Part shown: piece by piece, positions 6,967 to 15,148 of the stretch
Position numbering within the stretch: the stretch's first letter is position 1
Layout: every line of letters begins with the position of its first letter
Source: JAUYIV01 sp040882645
GTDB taxonomy: Bacteria > Actinomycetota > Acidimicrobiia > Spongiisociales > UBA11373
NCBI GenBank assembly: GCA_040882645.1
Contig: JBBEAX010000032.1
Coordinates: 1-32,879, forward strand
Direction: 5' to 3'
Length of the DNA stretch: 32,879 bases
The notes under the pieces: model-generated
What the model was told of the DNA's origin: nothing
The model's input: the letters and a program-made list of their open reading frames with translations, nothing else
Database searches by the model: none
Translations under genes and position numbers: made by a program

Positions 6967-8262
6967 GTGAGGGAACCGGCGGCCGGGTTTGCCGATCGGT
7001 TCTGCGGGGAAGTCTTCCGATCAGCACTCGCGCCCGTCGTCGTCGGTGGTCGGCAACCCGAACCATTTCTGATTGGAGTCGTCATAAACACCACCGCTTC
7101 CCCCGTATCCATCGGGTTCGTCAGCACCTACCCGCCGACCGCTTGCGGAATCGCCAGCTACACGGCCGCACTCCTCGACGGCATCGCCAGTGACCGCTAC
7201 TCCCGGGAGGGTCTCGGAGTGGTCGACCTCGCCTCGGCCGCCGCAATCCCCACGTCGGCCGACGTCGCCTACCACCACCGGGTCGGGGACCGGCATTCGC
7301 TGGATCAGGCGTTGCGGGTGCTCAACGGGTTCGACACGGTTTCGATCCAGCACGAATTCGGGATCTTCGGAGGCCCCGACGGCGATGAGGTCGTCGAACT
7401 GATCGACGGCCTCACCGTGCCCACGGGCGTAACTTTCCACACCATGCTCGATCACCCGACGCCTGCGCAGCAGCGGATCGTCGAACATCTTGGCGCTGCC
7501 GCCGATCGGCTTATCGTGATGAGCCCCATCGCCGCCCAACGGCTCACCAACCGGTACGGGGTCGACGCATCTCGCGTCGAGACCATCCCCCACGGGGTGC
7601 ACCCGCGGTTTGGCGGCCCTTCCCTGGTGGAGGGAAATCGCCCCCTGATCCTCACCTGGGGCCTCATCGGCCCCGGGAAGGGTTTGGAGTCTGCAATCGC
7701 CGCTTTCGCGGGTCTGGTCGATCTCGAGCCGCGGCCGCGCTATCTGATCGCGGGAGCCACCCACCCCCGGGTCCGGGAGTCGGCCGGCGAGACCTATCGC
7801 GAGTCCCTCATCGCACTGGTGAAGGCGAAGGGCCTCGAGGATGTGGTCGAGTTCGACGATCGTTACCTCGACCGCGACGCGCTTGCCCGTCTCGTCCGCC
7901 GAGCCGATTTCGTGGTTCTTCCCTACGAATCCGTGGAGCAGTTGACGTCAGGCGTGCTGGTCGAGGCAGTTGCCGCTTCCAAACCGGTCATCGCCACCGC
8001 CTTTCCCCATGCCGTCGACCTGCTCACGGACGGCGCCGGGATCGTCGTGCCGCACCAAGACATCGCGGCGTTGACCGCGGCCATTCGGAAGCTCGCCACG
8101 GATCGGTCCCTGCGGTCCGTGATGGCCCGGGAGGCCCAGCGTCTCGCCGCCCGGTGGTACTGGCCCGAGATCGGCCGTCGGTTCGGAGCGATGATGGCGA
8201 CGATCGCGACGAGGGAGACCGGCACGATCTCCGGTACGTCGGCGGTGCCGCATGCCGGATGA
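6967..8262 (+). CDS. Family 4-type glycosyltransferase
   Basis: The conserved protein begins at SIGFVSTYPPTACGIASYTA (about 7105 onward), the N-terminal nucleotide-fold loop of GT4 enzymes. It continues with VEHLGAAADRLIVMSPIAAQ, the central LILTWGLIGPGKGLESAIAA and the donor-binding region VVLPYESVEQLTSGVLVEAV ending near HAVDLL. It probably transfers a sugar from an NDP-sugar, in the cytoplasm. The start is uncertain. The nearest canonical codon is GTG 6967 (431 residues), without a ribosome binding site and before a stretch with weak coding bias. A GGAG (7075-7078) precedes an in-frame ATA at 7084 that would give 392 residues. Its end overlaps the next gene by 11 bases, and a GH130-like gene follows, so all three probably serve one glycan pathway. 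Confidence 0.85.
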   Translation: MREPAAGFADRFCGEVFRSALAPVVVGGRQPEPFLIGVVINTTASPVSIGFVSTYPPTACGIASYTAALLDGIASDRYSREGLGVVDLASAAAIPTSADVAYHHRVGDRHSLDQALRVLNGFDTVSIQHEFGIFGGPDGDEVVELIDGLTVPTGVTFHTMLDHPTPAQQRIVEHLGAAADRLIVMSPIAAQRLTNRYGVDASRVETIPHGVHPRFGGPSLVEGNRPLILTWGLIGPGKGLESAIAAFAGLVDLEPRPRYLIAGATHPRVRESAGETYRESLIALVKAKGLEDVVEFDDRYLDRDALARLVRRADFVVLPYESVEQLTSGVLVEAVAASKPVIATAFPHAVDLLTDGAGIVVPHQDIAALTAAIRKLATDRSLRSVMAREAQRLAARWYWPEIGRRFGAMMATIATRETGTISGTSAVPHAG

Positions 8263-9340
8263 CGCCGGCCGGTTTGCGGCCAGGGTCGCATCGAGGGATT
8301 CTCCGGGTCTGGCAGCGATCCCGGCGCCGTCCCTTGCCCACCTGAGGCGTCTCACCGCTGACCTCGGCCTGTGGGAGCATGCCCTCGGGTCGTCCCCTCG
8401 TACCGAGCACGGCTTCTGCACCGACGACAACGCCCGTGCGTTGCTGGTGGTGTTGCGGGAGGCGCCCGGGTCGACCGAACTGATCGACCTTGCCTCCACC
8501 TACCTCGGGTTCGTACTGGACTCCCGAATCGACTTCGGCCGATTCCACAATCGCCGGCGCGCCGATGGGGTCTGGATCGACGCTGTTGGCAGTGACGACA
8601 GTCAGGGCCGGGCCTGGTGGGCGTTGGGCAGGGCGGCCCGATTCGGCCCCACTCCTGCCCTCCGCCGTGCCGCGGCCGATGCGTTTGCATCCAGCCATAT
8701 CTTCGAGTCACCGCACCTGCGGTCCAACGCCTACACCGCCCTCGGTGCGGTCGAGATGATCGCCGCGCAACCCGGCCACTCGGTCGCCACCGCGTTGCTG
8801 GAGCGCACGGCTGGCGTCATCGCGGATGCCGCCAGCAGGAGAATCCCCTGGCCCGAGGACCGGCTCACCTACGACAATGGCCGTCTGCCCGAGGCGCTCC
8901 TCGCGGCGGGGGCGACGCTCGGCCGCAGTCACCTGATCGCGGCCGGCCTTCGGCTGCTCGAATGGCTGGTGCGCGTCGAGACCAACGGCGAGCATCTCAG
9001 CTTCACCCCGCACTCCGGATGGGCACCTGGCGAACCACGACCGGCCTTCGACCAACAGCCGATCGAGGCGGCGGCGTTGGCCGATGCTTGCTTCCGCGCC
9101 TGGAGCGTCACTCGCGACCCGATGTGGAAGTTTCCGGCCCTCGGCGCGGCTCATTGGCTGCTGGGGCGCAACGACCTGGGCATCGCCCTTTACGATGCGG
9201 GCACCGGGGCAACCAGTGACGGACTGATGGAGTACGGGGCCAACCAGAATCGCGGGGCAGAGTCGACACTCGCTGGAATATCCACCCTTCAGGTGGCGGC
9301 GCGATTGGCCCAGGGGGGTATGGGGGCGCCGGCCCGGTGA
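8252..9340 (+). CDS. Predicted (alpha/alpha)6-barrel protein of the GT4-GH130 module
   Basis: The 362-residue protein starts at ATG 8252, overlapping the glycosyltransferase stop by 11 bases. It is helical throughout, with a repeated pattern typical of six-hairpin (alpha/alpha)6 glycosidase folds: HGFCTDDNARALLVVLREAP, GRFHNRRRADGVWIDAVGSD, DNGRLPEALLAAGATLGRSH and a C-terminal YGANQNRGAESTLAGISTLQ. Conserved acidic and aromatic residues (CTDDN, WPEDR, FDQQP, ESTL) could line a sugar-binding cleft. Proteins of this kind are found beside GT4 and GH130 genes, but I cannot name a proven activity. It has no signal peptide, so it should act in the cytoplasm. It is coupled to the next gene by a 4-base GTGA overlap. 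Confidence 0.72.
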   Translation: MPDDAGRFAARVASRDSPGLAAIPAPSLAHLRRLTADLGLWEHALGSSPRTEHGFCTDDNARALLVVLREAPGSTELIDLASTYLGFVLDSRIDFGRFHNRRRADGVWIDAVGSDDSQGRAWWALGRAARFGPTPALRRAAADAFASSHIFESPHLRSNAYTALGAVEMIAAQPGHSVATALLERTAGVIADAASRRIPWPEDRLTYDNGRLPEALLAAGATLGRSHLIAAGLRLLEWLVRVETNGEHLSFTPHSGWAPGEPRPAFDQQPIEAAALADACFRAWSVTRDPMWKFPALGAAHWLLGRNDLGIALYDAGTGATSDGLMEYGANQNRGAESTLAGISTLQVAARLAQGGMGAPAR

Positions 9341-10724
9341 AGTCCGCCATCACGGTCGTCAGATCGCCCCTGATCCTCAGGCCCGATCCTCGTCGACTGA
9401 TCACCAAGCCGTACCTGATCTCTGACCAGGCACCTTTCACCGGGAAGAGCCGTGCCGAACGGATGATCGATCGAATCACGGCCCTCTCTCCGGCCGAGGT
9501 GGGGAAAACCCTCGAGGACCTGAGGATCCAATTCACCGGACGCCACGCCGACCTCGACCGGGTGTTCATGCAGGGTTTTGCGGCGGCGGTCTCGTCGGTT
9601 CCGGAGGTTGCTCAGGTGCCGGATGAGTTTCGGCTGCTCATCGGGGCGTACTTCGTCCACGAATATTCCATCGAGGGTGCTGCCCTCACCAATCCATCCA
9701 TCGTTCCGGCTCCCGACCAGGGGAGCGTCGGGGACGGGTCCCTCGAGGTCATCGTCAGCCTCCGTGCGGTCGGGGAGGGTCACATATCGGCGATCGAGTT
9801 CCGCAACGGGGTGGTGGGCTCCGACGGCGCCATCGACCTGGATGTTCCGGGGCCGCCGATCATCGGAGACCGCCGGCCCCCCACGTTCCAGAGAGCAGCG
9901 TTTGCGGGCAAGCTCGACGAAATGGGGGTGCTGGGGGGTCTGGTCGGGCGCATCCTCGAGTCGGTCGACGACCGGTTCACTCTCGAAGACCTCGACCGGG
10001 CTTGCGCCGATCTCCGCGGCGGAGGCCACCAGCCCGAGGAGGCCGAGGCCGCCATCCACTCACTCCACTGGCTCGCTTCTTCGAACTACGAGACCACGTT
10101 CCCGGCAGAGTCGACCGTCTCGGAGCGGGTCCTGTTTCCGAGCGGGCCGACCGAGAGCCGGGGAATGGAAGATGCTCGATTCGTGCCGTTCGTCGAAGCC
10201 GACCGGTCGATGCGGTATTTCGCGACTTACACCGCCTTCGATGGACTGCGGATTCTCCCTCAGCTGATCGAGACGACCGACTTTCGGACCTTTCGGATCG
10301 CAACGATCGGGGGCACGGAGGCGCGCAACAAGGGGATGGCGATCTTTCCCCGTCTCGTCGGCGGGAAATATGCCGCCCTGGGCCGAGCAGACGGCGAGAG
10401 CAACTACTTGATGTGGTCTGACGACATCCGGGTATGGAACGAGTCGAAACAGATCCAGGTGCCCACTCATCCCTGGGACTTGATGCAGATCGGCAATGCC
10501 GGATCGCCCCTGGAGACCGAGGCGGGTTGGCTGACGATCACCCACGGCGTGGGCCCGATGCGTCGATACACCCTCGGGGCGATCCTGCTCGACCTCGACG
10601 ACCCGAGCCAGGTGATCGGAAGCCTCGACGAGCCGCTTTTGGAGCCCGAACAGGCGGAACGCGACGGATACGTGCCCAACGTGGTCTATTCGTGCGGGTC
10701 GCTGATCCACGGCGACCGGCTCAT
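9337..10724 (+). CDS. GH130-like glycosidase/phosphorylase, cut by assembly gap
   Basis: GTG 9337 overlaps the previous stop (GTGA). About 462 residues remain before the gap. Family 130 features are clear in residues about 265-462: SRGMEDARFV (the EDAR acid motif near 278-281), EARNKGMAIFPRLVGGKYAA, HPWDLMQIGNAGSP, GWLTITHGVGPMRRYTLGAI, and ERDGYVPNVVYSCGSLIHGD just before the gap. Characterised members are mainly phosphorylases of beta-mannosides. Residues about 115-165 resemble a first propeller blade; the first about 110 residues and a segment near 170-250 are additional to a minimal GH130. Perhaps a few dozen C-terminal residues are missing. Acting with the GT4 and barrel proteins, it may make or recycle a mannose-containing saccharide. 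Substrate is not shown by sequence. Confidence 0.85.
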
Positions 10725-10824
10725 NNNNNNNNNNNNNNNNNNNNNNNNNNNNNNNNNNNNNNNNNNNNNNNNNNNNNNNNNNNNNNNNNNNNNNNNNNNN
10801 NNNNNNNNNNNNNNNNNNNNNNNN
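10725..10824. other. Assembly gap of 100 N
   Basis: Exactly 100 undetermined bases, a conventional scaffold spacer, so the true distance is unknown. It removes the C-termini of two convergent genes, the GH130-like enzyme and the ferritin-like protein. Any frame read through it is meaningless. Confidence 0.99.
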
Positions 10825-11279
10825 GTGTGGAAGAGGTGCTCGGCCTCCTGTTCGCCGACCTCGTCGTAGGCCTCGCGCAACGCATCACCGAGCGGACCGT
10901 CGACATGTTCGGCCATTCTGCCGAGAAGCTCCCAGTTATGGTGGTCCTTCGACTCGGCTTCCACCACCGACTCCGCGGCAACCAGCTCACCGATGAGGGG
11001 ATCGGCCACTCGGGCGGCCTTGACCGCGGCCACCAGCGCCGCGCCCTTGGCTCGCACTGCCAGTCTTCCGATCGTCTCGGTGTCGATGTCGATTCCGGCC
11101 ACTTTGAAGAGGCTGCGGAGGATCTGCTGGTGCTGCAGGGTCTCTTCCAGATACGTCTTCCACTCTTTGGCCAGATCAGTATTCACCGCACTGACGATGG
11201 CGGCTCGATACAGCTTCTCGCCTGCCAGTTCGGTCTCGATCGCCTGATACAGGAGCTCATTGAGATGTTCCCGGTTCAT
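10825..11279 (-). CDS. Ferritin-like di-iron domain protein, C-terminus in gap
   Basis: ATG 11279 has GAGGAG eight bases upstream. About 151 residues are present before the gap. The protein is all-helical, with carboxylate and His positions spaced as in ferritin-like or rubrerythrin-like four-helix bundles: ETELAGEKLYRAAI (about 16-29), EETLQHQQILRSLF (about 45-58), AAESVVEAESKDHHNWELLG (about 101-120) and DEVGEQEAEHLFH at the visible end. Together these could supply two E..H iron pairs. It would bind iron and take part in iron storage or peroxide handling in the cytoplasm. It is divergent from an SRPBCC gene and convergent with the glycan cluster. The exact subfamily is unclear. Confidence 0.75.
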
Positions 11280-11405
11280 GCGCCATGCTCCTCTTCGGTC
11301 TGGTGCGGTTACCTACCCATGGCCGCTTTGGTGGGAAACATGTAGGGACCGGCGTGCTGACCTATGGCCCTATCGAGGCGAGGTGACAGACGCTGGACTT
11401 GCCAC

Positions 11406-11876
11406 ATGTTCGTCCAGTACTTCGGCCTCGTCGCTCGGCCTTTCGCCGATGTGTCACACGACCTGCTGGCGATGAGGGGTGGTCTCTCCCGGTCGGCTGG
11501 CGTCGCGTACCGCCACGGCGAAGCCCTGATGGCCACCCTCAGCGGCCCTGGCATGGTCGCCAAGACCGTGACCCTCGAGATGGGCGAACCGATCCATCGG
11601 TCGGATTCGACCGCCGTGCCGCTCTCATGGTGGGCTACCGGTTCCCCGGGCCTCTTCCCGACGATGGAGGCCGACCTGTCCGTTGCCGCGATGGGGCCTG
11701 ACCTCACCCAGGTGACGTTCCAGGGCACCTACAAGCCCCCGCTTGGAATCGTCGGCCAGGTGCTCGACCGGACGCTGCTCCATCGTTTCGCCGAGAGCAG
11801 CGTCAAGGACTTCCTTGATCGGGTCATTGCGGACCTCGATGAAGGTGGGGCCTTGGTCCGAGGCTCGTCGATCTGA
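11406..11876 (+). CDS. SRPBCC (START-like) superfamily protein
   Basis: The 156-residue protein is read from ATG 11406; an earlier ATG at 11364 is possible and neither has a clear ribosome binding site. The pattern is that of actinobacterial SRPBCC proteins: an N-terminal strand with VARPFADVSHDLLAM, central strands (VTLEMGEPIHRSDSTAVPLS, FPTMEADLSVAAMGPDLTQV) and a long C-terminal helix, DRTLLHRFAESSVKDFLDRV. This fold makes a deep hydrophobic cavity for lipids or aromatic ligands. Catalytic residues are not evident, so a binding role is as likely as an enzymatic one. It stands alone, divergent from the ferritin-like gene and 68 bases before the antiporter operon. Confidence 0.65.
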   Translation: MFVQYFGLVARPFADVSHDLLAMRGGLSRSAGVAYRHGEALMATLSGPGMVAKTVTLEMGEPIHRSDSTAVPLSWWATGSPGLFPTMEADLSVAAMGPDLTQVTFQGTYKPPLGIVGQVLDRTLLHRFAESSVKDFLDRVIADLDEGGALVRGSSI

Positions 11877-11909
11877 GGGTTGGCAGCCACGGGGCTATCG
11901 CCGAGTCGC

Positions 11910-11915
11910 CATAAT
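11910..11915 (+). promoter_or_regulatory. Candidate -10 box of the KhtTU-like operon
   Basis: CATAAT matches 5 of 6 positions of the -10 consensus and lies 29 bases before GTG 11945, leaving room for a short leader carrying the GGAGGT site. A TTGGCA upstream is about 24 bases away, too far for a normal -35. Confidence 0.35.
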
Positions 11916-11944
11916 CGGGCAGCCAGGCGACGCCGGAGGTCCCC

Positions 11945-12430
11945 GTGACGGAAATCGAGAGAACCAACCTGCCCGGGGTCGGAACCCGGTTCGAGTTCAC
12001 CACCGGGGACGGCAGGCGGATCGGAGTCATCCATCATCGCTCCGGGCGGCGCGAGGTCTTCGTGTGCCCCGAAGACGATCCTGACACGGCGATCGTGACC
12101 CTGGATCTCTCGGACGATGAGGCCCACGACCTCGTCGACCTCCTCGGTGGGTCTCGTGTGGTGGAGAACCTCTCCCAACTGCAGCACCAGATCGAGGGGT
12201 TGGCGATCGACTGGCTGACCATTGACCCGCACGCCAAATACGCCGGGCGAACCATCGGCGATGCTCGCATCCGAACTCGCACCGGTGTCTCCGTCGTTGC
12301 AGTACTCCGCGGTGACGACCCTCATCCGGCCCCCGGACCCGAGTTCCAGATGGAGGCCGAGGATGTGCTTGTCGTCGTGGGCACGCCCGAGGGCATCACC
12401 GGCGTCCGCGGCATCCTCCGATCGGGCTGA
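11945..12430 (+). CDS. Regulatory subunit of a K+/H+ antiporter (KhtT/TrkA-C type)
   Basis: The 161-residue protein starts at GTG 11945, preceded by GGAGGT. Residues about 1-75 form a small N-terminal domain of the kind seen in KhtT. Residues about 80-158 match an RCK_C (TrkA-C) domain: AGRTIGDARIRTRTGVSVVA, then FQMEAEDVLVVVGTPEGITG. It is soluble and should sit on the cytoplasmic side of the antiporter encoded next, sensing a ligand; nucleotides or pH are sensed in characterised relatives. The next gene begins 2 bases after its stop, so the two are co-translated. The pairing of a TrkA-C subunit with a CPA2 membrane protein supports the assignment. Ion preference (K+ versus Na+) is inferred. 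Confidence 0.87.
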   Translation: MTEIERTNLPGVGTRFEFTTGDGRRIGVIHHRSGRREVFVCPEDDPDTAIVTLDLSDDEAHDLVDLLGGSRVVENLSQLQHQIEGLAIDWLTIDPHAKYAGRTIGDARIRTRTGVSVVAVLRGDDPHPAPGPEFQMEAEDVLVVVGTPEGITGVRGILRSG

Positions 12431-12432
12431 AG

Positions 12433-13608
12433 GTGCACGAGGGGGCACGCCTCTTACTCGAACTGGGCGGGATCGTCCTCGGCCTGGGCCTGCTGGGCCG
12501 ACTCGCGGCCAGGTTCGGATTCTCCCCGATCCCGCTCTACCTGATGGGCGGCCTCGCCATCGGCCAGGGGGGGATTGCCCCGATCGTCACGTCTGAGGAT
12601 TTCATCGAGATCGGCGCCGAGATCGGGGTGGTTCTGCTCCTCCTGATGCTCGGGCTCGAATTCACCGGCCGCGAGCTAGTGGCGAGCGTTCGGTCGACCG
12701 CCCCGGTCGGGTTCACCGACCTGGTGATCAATGCCGCACCCGGTTTCGTCGGCGGGTTGGTGCTCGGTCTGGGTCTTACCGGTGCGTTGTTCCTCGGCGG
12801 GGTCACCTACATCTCTTCATCGGGCGTCATTGCCAAGTTGATCGCAGATCTCGGGTGGCTTGCGAACCGTGAAACGCCGGCTGTGCTCTCTTTGCTCGTC
12901 TTCGAAGACCTGGCGATGGCCGTGCTGCTGCCAGTGCTCGGCGCCATCGCCATCGGCGGTGAGTTCAGCGGCGTCGTCCTGGCCGCGACGGCCGCGCTGG
13001 TGGTCGTCGCGCTGATCCTGGCGATCGGCGCTCGTCACGGCGATCGGATCAGCCGGGCGATGTTCTCGTCTAGTGATGAGGTGAACCTCCTCACCCTGCT
13101 CGGCATCACCCTGCTTGTCGCCGGAGCGGCCGAGCGCCTCAGTGTCTCGGCGGCAGTCGGGGCATTTCTGGTTGGAATCGGGGTGTCCGGCGAGGCCGTC
13201 GGGCGCGCCCGGACCTTGTTGGCCCCTCTCCGTGACTTGTTCGCCGCGGTCTTCTTCGTGTTCTTCGGCATCCAGACGGACCCGCGTGCTCTGCCAGGGA
13301 TTGCTTTCGCGGTTCTCGCGCTCGCGCTGGCTTCATCGGTGACCAAGCTCTTCGTGGGCTGGTGGGCGGCTGCCCGGGTCGGTGCGGGCCGTTCGGCGCG
13401 ACTGCGCGCCGGGGTGCTGCTGGTGGCGCGTGGTGAGTTCTCGATCGTGATCGCAGGCCTCGGACTTGCCGGCGGGGTCGATGAACGCCTCGGTCTGCTG
13501 GCCGTGGGGTATGTGCTGGTGACGGCGGTGCTCGGACCCGTCGCCGCCAAGATCGTCGACAGCCGGTCGGTGTCCCGTCCGGGCCCGCGGCCGGTCGGGG
13601 AGCACTGA
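12433..13608 (+). CDS. CPA2 family cation:proton antiporter (KhtU/Kef-like)
   Basis: The 391-residue protein starts at GTG 12433, two bases after the regulatory subunit's stop. It is a polytopic membrane protein of about 12-13 hydrophobic helices and little else. Family motifs include FSPIPLYLMGGLAIGQGGIA in helices 1-2, GVVLLLLMLGLEFTGRELVA, the unwound-helix region GVTYISSSGVIAKLIADLGW, LVFEDLAMAVLLPVLGAIAI with the conserved FEDL, and AVFFVFFGIQTDPRALPG. There is no C-terminal TrkA-N domain as in KefC; regulation is supplied by the separate TrkA-C protein, as in KhtTU. It probably exports K+ (or Na+) in exchange for protons for pH or electrophile tolerance. Confidence 0.9.
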   Translation: MHEGARLLLELGGIVLGLGLLGRLAARFGFSPIPLYLMGGLAIGQGGIAPIVTSEDFIEIGAEIGVVLLLLMLGLEFTGRELVASVRSTAPVGFTDLVINAAPGFVGGLVLGLGLTGALFLGGVTYISSSGVIAKLIADLGWLANRETPAVLSLLVFEDLAMAVLLPVLGAIAIGGEFSGVVLAATAALVVVALILAIGARHGDRISRAMFSSSDEVNLLTLLGITLLVAGAAERLSVSAAVGAFLVGIGVSGEAVGRARTLLAPLRDLFAAVFFVFFGIQTDPRALPGIAFAVLALALASSVTKLFVGWWAAARVGAGRSARLRAGVLLVARGEFSIVIAGLGLAGGVDERLGLLAVGYVLVTAVLGPVAAKIVDSRSVSRPGPRPVGEH

Positions 13609-13657
13609 GGTCTCCCCTCCACGAAGCGGGCAGAATGGCGTCACTCGAAGGAGAAAT

Positions 13658-14659
13658 GTGACGGTCTATGCCCTTCCGGCCTCTTGGTACGGGGATGCCG
13701 GGGTCCACGAACGGGAGCGTCTCGCCGTATGGGGGCAGGAGTGGATGGTGTTCGCTCCGTCCGCCCGGCTATCGGCGCCGGGTCGCTTCGTGGCATCCAC
13801 GATTGCGGGCTGGCCGATCTTTGTTGTCGTCGCACCGGACGGGTCGTTGCGCGGGTTTCACAACGTATGCGCCCACCGAGCCGGACCCATCGTGCCCGAC
13901 GGTCACGGTTCTGCGGGGAACCTGGTGTGCCGATATCACGGCTGGGCCTACGACTGGGACGGCTCGTTGCGCAGCCCCCGGGATTTCGGGGATGAGCCGC
14001 CCCCCGCCGGGCTGGGCCTACCGCCGGTCCGGGTGGAACGCTGGCGGAATCTCATCTGGGTCTGTCTCGACCCGGGCGCCCCGCCCCTCAGCGAGGCACT
14101 CGGCGGCTTTGCCGACCAATGCGCCGAGTTCCCGATGGAGGAGTTCCAATTCACCCACGAGCAGACGCGGGTCCTCGCCTGCAACTGGAAGACCTATGCC
14201 GACAACTACCTCGAGGGCTATCACATCCCCATCGTGCATCCGGAGCTCAGCCGGGAAATCGACTTGCGGCGGTACTCGGTGGAGGTGTCCGCCGATGACG
14301 GGTATTGCCTCCATTCGGCCCCGGCACGAGACGGGGCGGTGAACGCCGGCCGTTGGCTGTTCCGCTACCCGAACCTCGCTCTCAACGTCTATGCCGACGG
14401 CATGAACGTCGAGCGGATCCTCCCCGACGGCCCTCACCGCACCCGGGTGGTGTACGAGTACTTCTTCCGCGATCCCGACGACCCGGCCAATGAGGAGGCG
14501 GTGAAGATCTCGGGAGTCACCCTGGATCAGGATCAGGCGATCTGCGAGGCGGTGCAGCGGAACCTCGACGCCGGGATCTACCAATCCGGCCCGCTGAGCG
14601 TCAAGCACGAAGGGGCGCTCGGTTGGTTCCAGGCGAGGCTACGAGAGGCCGTCGAGTGA
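13658..14659 (+). CDS. Rieske non-heme iron oxygenase, alpha subunit
   Basis: The 333-residue protein starts at GTG 13658 with AAGGAG just upstream; the overlapping ATG is followed directly by a stop. The Rieske cluster motif is C71-x-H73 (NVCAHRAG) and C91-xx-H94 (VCRYHGWAYD). The mononuclear iron motif lies in NWKTYADNYLEGYHIPIVH, with H189 and H194 as ligands and Glu186 at the position that bridges to the Rieske centre, where most family members have Asp. A Glu there is known from carnitine monooxygenase CntA, and quaternary-amine demethylating enzymes are plausible relatives. No reductase gene is adjacent, so electrons must come from elsewhere. It overlaps the next gene by 4 bases. Substrate unknown. 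Confidence 0.9.
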   Translation: MTVYALPASWYGDAGVHERERLAVWGQEWMVFAPSARLSAPGRFVASTIAGWPIFVVVAPDGSLRGFHNVCAHRAGPIVPDGHGSAGNLVCRYHGWAYDWDGSLRSPRDFGDEPPPAGLGLPPVRVERWRNLIWVCLDPGAPPLSEALGGFADQCAEFPMEEFQFTHEQTRVLACNWKTYADNYLEGYHIPIVHPELSREIDLRRYSVEVSADDGYCLHSAPARDGAVNAGRWLFRYPNLALNVYADGMNVERILPDGPHRTRVVYEYFFRDPDDPANEEAVKISGVTLDQDQAICEAVQRNLDAGIYQSGPLSVKHEGALGWFQARLREAVE

Positions 14660-15090
14660 ACCGTTACGAGCGCACTCAGAGGTCTTTCCTACTGCACTGG
14701 ATCATGGTTCCGCTGTTGGTGGTCGTCCTGGGGGGTGTTGTTCTGGAGGGAGCGCCGCCGTGGGCGTGGCTGCTGATCGCGGTCTACCTCGTGGCCCTGT
14801 CGTGGGTGACGGTCACCTTCTCGATGCTCACGGTGCTGGTGGGCGCGGAGCAGATCCGGGTGTACTTCGGGCGCGGGTGGCCCCGCAAGGCCATTTCCCG
14901 GGCCGACATCGTCTCGGTTCGGGCGGTGCGGAACGAGTGGTGGCACGGGCTCGGCATCCGGTGGATCCGTCACGGGGCGCTATGGAACGTCTGGGGGCGC
15001 GACGCGGCCGAGCTGCAACTTCGTTCGGGAAGGGTGTTCCGGGTGGGAACGGACGACGTCGACGCCCTGGTTGCGGCGCTGCTTCTTTGA
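14656..15090 (+). CDS. Membrane protein with PH-like domain
   Basis: GTG 14656 overlaps the oxygenase stop (GTGA), giving 144 residues; a longer frame from 14623 lies inside the upstream gene. Two hydrophobic helices (about residues 12-30 and 34-55: LHWIMVPLLVVVLGGVVL, WAWLLIAVYLVALSWVTV) are followed by a compact domain of beta strands: LVGAEQIRVYFGRGWPRKAI, ADIVSVRAVRNEWWHGLGIR and a C-terminal RVFRVGTDDVDALVAALL. This is the layout of bacterial PH-like membrane proteins of the DUF304 kind. Function is unknown. Translational coupling to the Rieske gene is clear but a functional link is not. Confidence 0.65.
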   Translation: MNRYERTQRSFLLHWIMVPLLVVVLGGVVLEGAPPWAWLLIAVYLVALSWVTVTFSMLTVLVGAEQIRVYFGRGWPRKAISRADIVSVRAVRNEWWHGLGIRWIRHGALWNVWGRDAAELQLRSGRVFRVGTDDVDALVAALLL

Positions 15091-15148
15091 GCCGCCCCCC
15101 GGAGGACCCCCGGGGCCGCTACGGTGGAAGACGAAGGGGAGCCACGAA

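Noticed and set aside
10725..10869. Open frames continuing through the N gap
   Set aside because: The sequence is undetermined; the residues after the gap are antisense to the ferritin-like gene.
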